From Dysgonomonas hofstadii (GTDB lineage Bacteria; Bacteroidota; Bacteroidia; Bacteroidales; Dysgonomonadaceae), in the NCBI RefSeq assembly GCF_014196915.1, contig NZ_JACIEP010000002.1:62001-126000 (forward strand): a stretch of 64,000 nt of DNA, read 5' to 3'. The position numbers and the translations under genes are program-made. A model generated the notes under the pieces. It saw only the letters and a program-made list of their open reading frames with translations, searched no databases and was not told where the DNA came from. Below are positions 16,758-24,808 of the stretch, piece after piece. Position 1 is the stretch's first letter, and every line of letters begins with the position of its first letter.

Positions 16758-18135
16758 AGCAGCCTATGTCGGGATAAGTATCGTTCAACCGGGATATACC
16801 TTTAATATCGTATGGAAGAGATGCTGAATATATTTTATCAGCTTTATCAATAGCAGATGAACCGTGTGTGAGTTGAAAGTTATAGGAAAATGTCCCGTTG
16901 CTTCTCACATCTTTAAACAAGGGATCATTATTCCATACCGTGTTTATATAATGAGCATCTTCCTGATTATTCGATCTTATCACACAATTAACAAAGCTGA
17001 AATCAAAAACCTTTCCGGAATTTTCATCAAGCCTTATTTCATTACTCACAGAGCCATAGACAATGGTATTAATAAAATCGCATTTTTCGAGAGTACCATC
17101 ATACTTATTACTAAGTACCACCGTCTCCTCCGTTCTCGAAGACCATCTGAAATAATTGGCTACCGTACAATGCAGGAATGTATATTTCCCGCCTTGTAAA
17201 CTGAGTACAGCGCCCCTTGAATTTACAAACAGGCTGTTGGAGGCAGTTATATCGCAATTGGTAGATACGATTCCATATTCCAATGAATTCTGCACAACAG
17301 TATTCATCAGAACAGCTTTTTTATATCCTGTTTTCGAAGGGTAGAAAGTCATCCCTCTTGTCGCGTTTTTCACCACCACATTGCTGAGATTATTTTCAAA
17401 ACTTTCGGGATAGAAATAAATACCGTCCCATTGCCCGGGAACATTATCATACGGGATGTCTCCTTCTATATTATCGAAACGGTCGCCCCTGAATACGACA
17501 GATTCTCCCACATCTCCGTCTATATTCAACGATCCGTGTATCCTTACCGAAGCGTTTTCCTTCATAAAGAATTTCACTCCTTTATTTACCGTAAGAGTCG
17601 CATTTTCCTTTACAACAAGAGAATCAAATACCAGCAATGGCTTTTCATCTGTTATAATGGAATCCTTCGTTACTATTTCCCCCTCCCAGATATATACATC
17701 CTGCCCAACGGCTTCGAGCCGCAGATATTGAATGTTCCCGTTAAAAGTAAACTTTATGGAATCTTTTATCAGAACTGGATTATTTACATTTTGTGGATTA
17801 ACCGTAACCTCGACAAAACCATACAGACTGTCTTTTTTCAGTATCTCCACATTCGTGAGCCTGGTTCCTTTTTCCCCGTCGATATTCATCCGGAATCCGC
17901 TTTCAGAAGGGTTAACCAGTTCTATAGATTCTATCTGTATCGACTTACTGTTACGGTTGTATATTTTAAATTGCTTTGTGGCAGAACCAACAGAAGAAAA
18001 AACAGTATCGAAACTTATCTTATCGGACGAAAAACTAAGTTTCAGATTTTGGTCAGTAGAAAAACTGTCATCATTATTGCAGGCAAAAAATGACAACAAA
18101 CAGAATAACAGGATTAAATTACTCAGTTTCTTCAT
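16741..18135 (-). CDS. Lipoprotein with right-handed beta-helix-like repeats
   Basis: A 464-aa protein with a lipoprotein signal (MKKLSNLILLFCLLSFFAC, lipidated Cys at 19). Residues ~30-130 look like an Ig-like adhesion domain (FSSDKISFDTVFSSVGSA). From about 170 the sequence consists of irregular short strands rich in Asn/Val (for example VVFRGDRFDNI and FINTIVYGSVSNEIRL) typical of parallel beta-helix proteins. It overlaps the phosphodiesterase-like gene by 17 bases. A surface role is likely; no specific function. Confidence 0.7.
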   Translation of the reverse strand: MKKLSNLILLFCLLSFFACNNDDSFSTDQNLKLSFSSDKISFDTVFSSVGSATKQFKIYNRNSKSIQIESIELVNPSESGFRMNIDGEKGTRLTNVEILKKDSLYGFVEVTVNPQNVNNPVLIKDSIKFTFNGNIQYLRLEAVGQDVYIWEGEIVTKDSIITDEKPLLVFDSLVVKENATLTVNKGVKFFMKENASVRIHGSLNIDGDVGESVVFRGDRFDNIEGDIPYDNVPGQWDGIYFYPESFENNLSNVVVKNATRGMTFYPSKTGYKKAVLMNTVVQNSLEYGIVSTNCDITASNSLFVNSRGAVLSLQGGKYTFLHCTVANYFRWSSRTEETVVLSNKYDGTLEKCDFINTIVYGSVSNEIRLDENSGKVFDFSFVNCVIRSNNQEDAHYINTVWNNDPLFKDVRSNGTFSYNFQLTHGSSAIDKADKIYSASLPYDIKGISRLNDTYPDIGCYEWVQ

Positions 18136-18152
18136 CTGTAATTATAGTTCCT

Positions 18153-18878
18153 TTAGCTACAAACCCCGTCGATAGAGCACGATTGTCCGCTTATAATTTC
18201 ACCCTCTCCGGAAGACACCCCTCCTTTTTCCCATTCAGCGTATGATTCTTCCAGAACTTCCAGGTATTTTTCGATAGCGATAGAACCTTCTACCCGTTGC
18301 TTATTATTGAATACATAAAATGGGATATACTCCAGATTCAGTTGATCTTCACTATATGCTATATCTTCTTTTATTTCATCCAGGTATTTATCGCTGTCGA
18401 GCATTGTCATTATATTCTCTTTTTTCAGGCCTATACCCTCACCCAACTCAATAAGAGTTTGCTTGTCGCTTATGTTCTTTCCTCTGACAAAATAAGCATC
18501 GAAAAGAGTTTCTTCGGCTTCAGTTGCCAAACTATATTCTTTCGCTAATTTTACCAGGCGGAGAGCATCAGAAGTATTTGCGACAATAAGATTATCGAAA
18601 TCATAATTCAAGCCTACCTCTCTGGCGATTGCAGCAACTTTACCCTGAGTCTCCCGGGCTTCCGCTTCACTCATACCGTACTTTTTAGCAAAGTATGAAT
18701 AAATGGATATATCCAAAGCTTTCTTAGGCAATGCAGGATCGAGTTCGTAGCTATGCCATACCAGTTCGACATTATCCTTATAAGGAAATTTATCTAAGGC
18801 TTTTTCCAGTTTCTTTTTTCCTATATAACAATATGGGCAGGCAATATCCGACCATATCTCTATTTTCATTTTGTCCAT
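18153..18878 (-). CDS. DsbA family oxidoreductase, FrnE-like
   Basis: A 241-aa thioredoxin-fold protein with an inserted helical domain. The active site is CPYC (SDIACPYCYIGKKKLEK) near the N-terminus, and the cis-Pro region is EYIPFYVFNN. There is no signal peptide, so it acts in the cytoplasm, like FrnE. The C-terminus ends with two further Cys (GQSCSIDGVCS), also seen in this family. The frame extends to 18905, but the ATG at 18878 is preferred because a -7 element lies at 18903-18910. Confidence 0.88.
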   Translation of the reverse strand: MDKMKIEIWSDIACPYCYIGKKKLEKALDKFPYKDNVELVWHSYELDPALPKKALDISIYSYFAKKYGMSEAEARETQGKVAAIAREVGLNYDFDNLIVANTSDALRLVKLAKEYSLATEAEETLFDAYFVRGKNISDKQTLIELGEGIGLKKENIMTMLDSDKYLDEIKEDIAYSEDQLNLEYIPFYVFNNKQRVEGSIAIEKYLEVLEESYAEWEKGGVSSGEGEIISGQSCSIDGVCS

Positions 18879-18902
18879 GTTTGTATTGTAATTAATATTA
18901 TA

Positions 18903-18910
18903 CAAAGATA
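18903..18910 (-). promoter_or_regulatory. Candidate -7 element for the frnE-like gene
   Basis: Minus-strand TATCTTTG, an exact match to TAnnTTTG, 25 bases before the ATG at 18878. The nearest TTG upstream (18939-18937) has a 26-nt spacer, longer than usual. Confidence 0.4.
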
Positions 18911-19083
18911 CTATTTTCAGTTGAGAATTAACCCGTCAACGGGAATTTGAAAACTTTATCTATGTGTAAATAGTAGTTGGTAGACAGTAGTTGGTAGTGG
19001 CAGAAAGCGATCTTTGAAAAATAATGTAAGGTTTGTCAGTTTAAGTTAATAAGCTTATAGCTATTGGCTAACAGCTAAAGGCT

Positions 19084-19110
19084 AAAAATCTGTCAGGTTT
19101 GTCAGGTTTT
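19084..19110 (+). repeat. GTCAGG repeat, copy 1
   Basis: AAAAATC followed by TGTCAGGTTTGTCAGGTTTT. The internal unit GTCAGGTTT occurs twice in tandem. The same 26-base core recurs at 19239-19264 and, inverted with changes at one end, at 24083-24107. Confidence 0.75.
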
Positions 19111-19238
19111 CAAATAACACCTGATTTATAACATTTATATTATAGAAAAATGGAAATAAAAACTATATGAAAATATATTATCTTTGTTACACTTATGCAG
19201 ACAAATCCGGTGAATGCTACACTTCTATAACAAGGTGT

Positions 19239-19264
19239 AAAATCTGTCAGGTTTGTCAGGTTTT
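19239..19264 (+). repeat. GTCAGG repeat, copy 2
   Basis: Same core as the copy at 19084-19110 (AAAATC then the 20-base double GTCAGG unit). A partial copy, GTGTCAGGTTTT, lies at 19363-19374 just before the next ATG. Confidence 0.75.
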
Positions 19265-19362
19265 AGTTAGTATACTAGAAAAAAGTATACTAGTTTACTA
19301 GAAGGAATATTAATAAATGGAACTAGCAAGCTAGTAAACTTAGAACTAGTAAACTAAAAAAA

Positions 19363-19374
19363 GTGTCAGGTTTT
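19363..19374 (+). repeat. GTCAGG repeat, partial copy 3
   Basis: GTGTCAGGTTTT, a single unit of the repeat, ends 10 bases before the ATG at 19385, so it would lie in the ribosome-binding region of that gene. Confidence 0.55.
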
Positions 19375-19384
19375 AACAATTTAG

Positions 19385-20773
19385 ATGAATACACATAAAG
19401 CAGATATATTCGATAAGGGACTGGCATTATTAAAAAATGCATATCATAAAGCAGACCGGGTGTCAATGTCTATGACTGAAAATAAAGCCAGATATACTAT
19501 ATGTTGGATTATAGTAATCGTGTCAGTTTTTGGAGCCATATTGTTCCTGAACATACTTACACCTCTGATTTCCGACGACTTTGCTTATCTGTTCATCTAT
19601 GGAGAACAGGTACGCGCACAGACATTAAGCGATATCGTTCAGTCCCAGGTCAATCACTATTATATGTGGGGTGGACGGAGTGTGGTGCATTTTATAGCAC
19701 AGGTGTTGCTCTTACTTCCCGCCTTCGTTGCCGACCTGCTGAACACTTTGATTTATATGGGATATATTTTTCTTATCTATCTCCATATAAAAGGCCGGGG
19801 TAAGCACAGCTTGTCCTTGTTCATACTTATCAATCTGGCAGTATGGTTCTTTCAACCCGTCATCGGTGATACCATCTTCTGGATAACAGGTGCTGCAAAT
19901 TATTTATGGGGGACTTTCTTTATCCTTCTTTTTCTGTTACCATACCGGATGTATAAAGGTAAAGCGGTTCCACCAGTCACAAATCTTCTGGCTTCGGCCG
20001 GTATGCTCATACTTGGAGTACTGGCCGGGTGGACAAACGAAAATACAGCTGGAGCTATGATTCTGATAGCTATCTTATTCATCTTTTACTATCATTCTCA
20101 AAAGTGGAAGTTTCCTGTCTGGGCATTGGTAGGCTTAGCAGGAGGGATAGCCGGATTTCTGATAATGATACTTGCTCCGGGAAACTTTGAGAGAGCAGGT
20201 GAAGCCGGGCCGATGACTCTATTCCTTTTGGGATATCGTCTATTTAATTCCACTTTTACCTATTTCTATTATTGCGGGCCACTTATCCTGGTTTGCCTTG
20301 CAATGATAATATTGTATCGCCACAATCACAGGTCGGCAGTTGAACAAAAGATGGTATTTAGCTATACTCTCATCTATTACATTGCAGCTATTGCCGGAGT
20401 GTATGCAATGATATTATCCCCAACCTTTCCACGCAGGGCTTTGTTCGGGGTGGTTACTTTTATGATAACAGGAGCAGGGATTTTATGGTATAATATCAAT
20501 TACAGTTTATCTTTCGCCAAGCAACTGAGACTGTCAGTTCTATTTATTGGATTATTAGGCTTTGGTTTCACGTTTTATCTGGCCACAAAGCAAATAGATG
20601 AATACCGAAAGATTGTGACAGAGAGGGAGGTTGTTATCCGGCAAGCGAAGAATGAAGGTCGTCCTGCCTGTGAATTCACCAGATATGATGGTAGTATATA
20701 TATTCATGGAGAAGATCCCTTCTCGGCAGTGCTAATGAGCAGATATTACGGAATAAAGATAGAATTTAAATAA
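19385..20773 (+). CDS. Polytopic membrane protein, DUF6056-like
   Basis: A 462-aa integral membrane protein with about ten hydrophobic segments between residues ~40 and 415. The first loop contains PLISDDFAYLFIYGEQV, and a later short loop has GWTNENTAGAMI. These conserved acidic loops and the topology resemble GT-C type glycosyltransferases and the DUF6056 family, which is how I place it. A lipid-linked sugar substrate would fit the fold, but no activity is shown. It is a single plus-strand gene within minus-strand neighbours and is preceded by a repeat-rich gap, suggesting an accessory insertion. Confidence 0.65.
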   Translation: MNTHKADIFDKGLALLKNAYHKADRVSMSMTENKARYTICWIIVIVSVFGAILFLNILTPLISDDFAYLFIYGEQVRAQTLSDIVQSQVNHYYMWGGRSVVHFIAQVLLLLPAFVADLLNTLIYMGYIFLIYLHIKGRGKHSLSLFILINLAVWFFQPVIGDTIFWITGAANYLWGTFFILLFLLPYRMYKGKAVPPVTNLLASAGMLILGVLAGWTNENTAGAMILIAILFIFYYHSQKWKFPVWALVGLAGGIAGFLIMILAPGNFERAGEAGPMTLFLLGYRLFNSTFTYFYYCGPLILVCLAMIILYRHNHRSAVEQKMVFSYTLIYYIAAIAGVYAMILSPTFPRRALFGVVTFMITGAGILWYNINYSLSFAKQLRLSVLFIGLLGFGFTFYLATKQIDEYRKIVTEREVVIRQAKNEGRPACEFTRYDGSIYIHGEDPFSAVLMSRYYGIKIEFK

Positions 20774-20778
20774 CAGGA

Positions 20779-21426
20779 TTAAAAGATATCCACTTTCATC
20801 AGCGATCCTGTAATAATACCAGCTATACCCAATCCGATAAGCACGAGCCCGATAATCTTGTTGAAAATTTTCAGACCTCTGGGGTTGAATCTGGTACGAA
20901 GTTTTCCTACCACATAAGTAACCAGTAGCCACCATAGAAAAGCTCCTATCCCAATAAAAAATATCGTGAGCAGATCATAACCGAAAGGCTTTGTAGCATC
21001 GATTACGTTGAAACGGGCAAACAGTGCTATGTAAAGGAATAAAGTAGCGATGTTGGATATAGTAAGTATTAGGGACGAAACGAAGACTTTCCAGTAAGAT
21101 GCTGCCTTTTCTTTAAGCTTGGTAAGGTTCTTGGCTGGGTTCTTGTTAAAGATTATATAGCCGAATACAATAAGTACGATACTGCCAACTACCTTTATAG
21201 GGCCTTCGTGCTGTTGTATAAATGCAGTATTGAAACCCATCCCCAAAGCAGCAACAATGGCCAGCAGTGCGATGAGCATATCCCCGACTACAGCTCCCAA
21301 TCCTGTTACTAATCCATGACCTTTCCCTTCGTTCAAGGTACGTTGTACACATAACATACCTACCGGTCCCATAGGAGCAGAAGACAAGAAGCCGATAAAC
21401 AATCCTTTTATAATGATATAAACCAT
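20779..21426 (-). CDS. LysE family translocator
   Basis: A 215-aa inner membrane exporter with about six hydrophobic segments. The LysE/RhtB hallmark is FLSSAPMGPVGMLC in the first helix region, followed by GLVTGLGAVVGD. Such proteins export amino acids or related compounds. The frame extends to 21531, but that adds a non-hydrophobic leader and would place a -7 element (CAAAGATA at 21499-21506, TATCTTTG on the coding strand) inside the gene. The ATG at 21426 is therefore preferred. It lies convergent to the DUF6056-like gene, 5 bases apart. Confidence 0.82.
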   Translation of the reverse strand: MVYIIIKGLFIGFLSSAPMGPVGMLCVQRTLNEGKGHGLVTGLGAVVGDMLIALLAIVAALGMGFNTAFIQQHEGPIKVVGSIVLIVFGYIIFNKNPAKNLTKLKEKAASYWKVFVSSLILTISNIATLFLYIALFARFNVIDATKPFGYDLLTIFFIGIGAFLWWLLVTYVVGKLRTRFNPRGLKIFNKIIGLVLIGLGIAGIITGSLMKVDIF

Positions 21427-21547
21427 CAACCCATTTTTAAAGGCAGAACATCTAAAGACACACAGTCCAAAGTTTGTGAGATGTACTGCTTCTAATTGCA
21501 AAGATACTATCAAATTATCTAAAATCGGCATACTTAATACTAAAAGC

Positions 21548-21586
21548 AGAAGAGCTGTTAATGATTTTTAATCTAACAGCTCTTCT
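21548..21586 (-). terminator. Terminator of the TonB receptor gene
   Basis: A perfect 13-bp stem (AGAAGAGCTGTTA and its complement) with a 13-nt loop begins 7 bases after the receptor stop codon. The T-run after it on the minus strand is weak (GCTTTTAG). Confidence 0.6.
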
Positions 21587-21593
21587 TTGTTAA

Positions 21594-23882
21594 TTATATA
21601 GAGCTGATTTTTAAGCCTATAAAATAAGTTCTCGGCAAAGATGGCCCATAGATATATTCCGAATCCCTGTTAGGCCCTTTATCATAATCCTTTTGTATCT
21701 GGTTGAACATATTCTGTACACCCCCGTTAATCTCTATTCTATTCGTCGAGTTTACAGTGAAAGAGTATGACAATTTCAGGGTTGTATCAAAGAAGCTTTT
21801 TGTCTTCACTGTTTCATCCCTTGTTACTCCTTCTGCCCCTGCAAAATGCGGAGTAAGCATTGAACCAGTGTATACACCCGACAGCGATATAGAATAGTTA
21901 CTCTTAGGAGTGGCAGTAGCAGATATAAACCCATAAGTATCAGGAGACCGCAGCATCTTCTTTACGGGTTCAACATATTCCTCTAATGACCATCTCACAG
22001 GTTCTGTATACCGGCTCTTCTGCCATGTAAAGCCGCCTTGTACTTCCAGCCAGTTTACAGGCTGGATTGTAGTTTCCAGATTCACTCCATACACATATGC
22101 TGCATCACCGTTCTTCCTGGTCATAATAACATTTCCTTGTGCGTCTTCCCCTGTTTCTTCCAGGATGAATACCCTGTTGATCTTCGTATAAAATCCTTCT
22201 ACCAGAAAATAAGAATACACCTTACTATTATACAGGCTAAAATCGATCCCTCCATTCACAGCATTTGAATATTCCCTTTTGAGATCATCCCCCAGTCGGG
22301 TAATTGTGGCACTACCACCTATAACAGGAATATCCAGATCGGAAGCAATGATCTCGGGGGCCCTATACCCCATCGAATACGCAGCTCTTAAATTAGTATT
22401 TTCACCTATCCGGTATCGTATGCTTCCACGAGGTATAATATTAATATTATTCAGCTTATTATGCTTGTCGCCCCTAAGCCCGACAATCAGAGACAGATTA
22501 TCATCGCGCCACTCATTCTGCAGATAAAGGCTGCTTATGTTTATTATCTGTTTTATATTACGGCTATGGATTGTGTCGTGCAGATTAGTATATTCCTGAG
22601 TGAATCCTGCCGTAAACTTCGCCGGCATAAAGAGCAGTTTATCTATATTCAGTTCATACCTTACGGTTCCGGTCAATGCCAGTTCGGATGTGTTACCATA
22701 ACCATCGGGATCGTAACCTCCTCCATAATAACTATCCCGTCCGGTTTTCTGAACAGATATATTTGTAGTTAGCTTTTGTTTATTGTCTTTGCTGAAATGA
22801 ATATAACCGATCCCTCCCGAATGTATTCTGTAATCAGTGGTTTCTGCAATCAGAGCTTCGTGTGGCGGGCGGCTCAGATTATCTCCACCTCTCCTGTATT
22901 CGGATATATAGTGATACTCTAAAGTAATTTTATCATGCAGGCTTGGTTTAGAGTAAGAACGAAAACCGATCGATGAAGCTCTGTTTTTCCCTATCTCCGA
23001 AAAACCGTCGCCATTTGCATCCCAAGGATTGCGGTTCCTCATATTAGCAAAAATAGATATACCTGATTTTTTAGACCTGTCTATAAATGATGAGTTCAGG
23101 GATAATATATTATCCACCGATTTTCCATCGATAAGCGATAAATTATATTTCGCCTGATATGAATTCTTTTCCGGTTCCTTCGTTATTATATCGATAACGC
23201 CTCCTATCGCGTTTGCTCCATACAATACCGATCCTCCCCCCCGTACAACATCAACTTGTTCTATCATATTGGTCGGGAGTTGTTCCAATCCATACATTTT
23301 GGATAAAGAACTGAAAACTGGCTGTCCGTCTATTAATATCTGTGAATATTGCCCTTCAAGGCCATTGATCCTCACTTCCTGGGTGCCGCAGTTCTGGCAA
23401 TTGGTTTCTACCCTGAGCCCTGGCATATAATTAAGCCCCTGCGACAGTGAATTAGAGTTAGTCGCTTCAAACGTTTTTGTAGTCAACTGATTTACCACTA
23501 CCGGAGACATTTGCCTGTTCAATGCTCTTGCCGATGCAGTGACAGACACTTCGCCCAGCAACTGGCTCTCGGGCTTGATGTATAAACTGACATTTCTGGC
23601 AGAACTCCTGCTTATAACCACTTCTTGTTTAAGTGGGGCATACCCTATATATTGAGTCATTATTATGTATGTGCCTTCGGGTATATTATCCATTGAGAAA
23701 TGTCCCGTCTCATCCGTAATTACGGCAAATTGAGTGTTTTCGATAAATACTGTGACACCAGGAAGATGTTCCTCGGTATCAATATCAAGGACATGTCCTT
23801 TCAGTGATGATAAATTCCGTTGTTGCGCCGCTAAATTAGCAAAACACAGTATGTAGAATGATAAGAATATAATCTTTTTCAT
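21594..23882 (-). CDS. TonB-dependent outer membrane receptor
   Basis: A 762-aa receptor. The signal peptide ends at NLAAQ, then a carboxypeptidase-regulatory-like domain (about residues 25-110), a plug domain (about 115-240; DGQPVFSSL, VRGGGSVLYGANAIGGVIDI) and a beta-barrel ending in FIGLKISSI with a terminal aromatic-hydrophobic strand. The plug contains NCQNCG near residue 160, a two-Cys motif of some Bacteroidetes receptors. It imports an unidentified iron complex, cofactor or other ligand using TonB energy. The small His-rich gene upstream may be functionally linked. No SusD partner follows, so glycan uptake is unlikely. Confidence 0.88.
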   Translation of the reverse strand: MKKIIFLSFYILCFANLAAQQRNLSSLKGHVLDIDTEEHLPGVTVFIENTQFAVITDETGHFSMDNIPEGTYIIMTQYIGYAPLKQEVVISRSSARNVSLYIKPESQLLGEVSVTASARALNRQMSPVVVNQLTTKTFEATNSNSLSQGLNYMPGLRVETNCQNCGTQEVRINGLEGQYSQILIDGQPVFSSLSKMYGLEQLPTNMIEQVDVVRGGGSVLYGANAIGGVIDIITKEPEKNSYQAKYNLSLIDGKSVDNILSLNSSFIDRSKKSGISIFANMRNRNPWDANGDGFSEIGKNRASSIGFRSYSKPSLHDKITLEYHYISEYRRGGDNLSRPPHEALIAETTDYRIHSGGIGYIHFSKDNKQKLTTNISVQKTGRDSYYGGGYDPDGYGNTSELALTGTVRYELNIDKLLFMPAKFTAGFTQEYTNLHDTIHSRNIKQIINISSLYLQNEWRDDNLSLIVGLRGDKHNKLNNINIIPRGSIRYRIGENTNLRAAYSMGYRAPEIIASDLDIPVIGGSATITRLGDDLKREYSNAVNGGIDFSLYNSKVYSYFLVEGFYTKINRVFILEETGEDAQGNVIMTRKNGDAAYVYGVNLETTIQPVNWLEVQGGFTWQKSRYTEPVRWSLEEYVEPVKKMLRSPDTYGFISATATPKSNYSISLSGVYTGSMLTPHFAGAEGVTRDETVKTKSFFDTTLKLSYSFTVNSTNRIEINGGVQNMFNQIQKDYDKGPNRDSEYIYGPSLPRTYFIGLKISSI

Positions 23883-24416
23883 ATTTTAATTTCTTTTTAA
23901 GCACTATAGAATCACAATACATGCAAATCTGTGATTGAAAGCTTATCTTCCTGCAGCCAGCATTTGTTAGCAAAAAACTGACATATCAGTCAACAGTGAT
24001 CAGTTAACAAACTTGTAATTGCCCATAAGGCGAAGAAATAACATTGCCGAAGCGAAGGCGAGACAAACTTGTAACCGTTTCGAAAAACCTGACAAACCTG
24101 ACAATTTTCGCAATAAAAAGATACTTGCAAATTATTTCCCCCCCGCGGGGTTTCACAAACTCTTATCTTATTGATAAAGATTTTCGGGAAAAATGCAAGT
24201 TGTAACAACTAATCTGCATATCATAATATACATTTATAGGAAATTAATCTTATATATCCGATGATTGGGATAGATAAACTAAATCTCTCTATGAATTCTA
24301 TAGCGGTCAATTTATAATACAGATAATTATAAACCGATCGTAATGGATATAAATAATTAAATAGAAAGGCCAGAATAAGCCCGTCTGAGAAGTTTTATCT
24401 TGTATAGATAAGTGAT
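23883..24416. other. Long gap upstream of the TonB receptor
   Basis: 534 bases without a gene. Contents: an inverted copy of the GTCAGG repeat (24083-24107), a direct repeat ACAAACTTGTAA (near 24007 and 24064), and a C/G-rich knot CCCCCCCCGCGGGG near 24139-24150. I could not find a TAnnTTTG element on the minus strand, nor the conserved boxes of a cobalamin riboswitch. Confidence 0.5.
24083..24107 (-). repeat. GTCAGG repeat, inverted copy
   Basis: On the minus strand this reads AAAATTGTCAGG then TTTGTCAGGTTTT, the same double unit as at 19084-19110 and 19239-19264, 5 kb away. Confidence 0.7.
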
Positions 24417-24797
24417 TTATGAAAAGAAAGGTGGAGCCCTGAGATTAAAACCGGTTACTACAGGCTTAGACACCTCATTACATAGAAGTCTTTTATATTT
24501 TATAACACAGAATGTATCCGGAGCAGTATCCAGAAGATTCCATTCTATAGCCTCAAAAGAAGTTATATTCGAAATCTGGTTGAATGTAAAAAATCCGGCG
24601 GAGGTGTGATGATGTGTTTCGAAAGGGAGCTGCTTGTCCTCATTAGCATTCTTTGCCCATTTATTGTATGGATGCGAATGAACATAGACTACCCCGTTGT
24701 AAACATGTGTATGTACAAAATAAGATATACAGCTAAAATACCCTATATATAACAGGAGCAGTATTCTGGCTGTATATCTTATTTGTTTAGAAGACAT
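24417..24797 (-). CDS. Small His-rich exported protein, unknown function
   Basis: A 126-aa protein with an N-terminal hydrophobic segment (ARILLLLYIGYFSCISYF), probably a signal anchor or signal peptide. The mature part carries clustered His: FVHTHVYNGVVYVHSHPY and ETHHHTSAGF. The motif HTHxxxGxxxxHSHP suggests metal binding. I recall similar small proteins next to TonB receptors in other Bacteroidales. It starts 11 bases after the DUF4270 gene and lies upstream of the receptor. A role in metal sensing or delivery for that receptor is inference. Confidence 0.65.
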   Translation of the reverse strand: MSSKQIRYTARILLLLYIGYFSCISYFVHTHVYNGVVYVHSHPYNKWAKNANEDKQLPFETHHHTSAGFFTFNQISNITSFEAIEWNLLDTAPDTFCVIKYKRLLCNEVSKPVVTGFNLRAPPFFS

Positions 24798-24808
24798 TTT
24801 ATGTCTGT

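Larger units (their letters stand above)
18879..19384. other. Repeat-rich gap between the frnE-like gene and a polytopic membrane protein gene
   Basis: No gene is seen. It holds a minus-strand TATCTTTG (18910-18903) 25 bases before the frnE-like ATG and a plus-strand TATCTTTG at 19179-19186. It also has two full and one partial copy of a GTCAGG repeat (listed separately), TAGTTGGTAG repeats near 18975-19000, and a tract of ACTAG words at 19270-19356. Confidence 0.6.

Noticed and set aside
17431-18093. Plus-strand ORF of 220 codons antisense to the beta-helix lipoprotein
   Set aside because: Same reason: it overlaps a well-supported minus-strand gene with a signal peptide, and its own translation has no recognisable feature.
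23883-24416. Cobalamin or other riboswitch upstream of the TonB receptor
   Set aside because: I looked for conserved box sequences on the minus strand and found none convincing.
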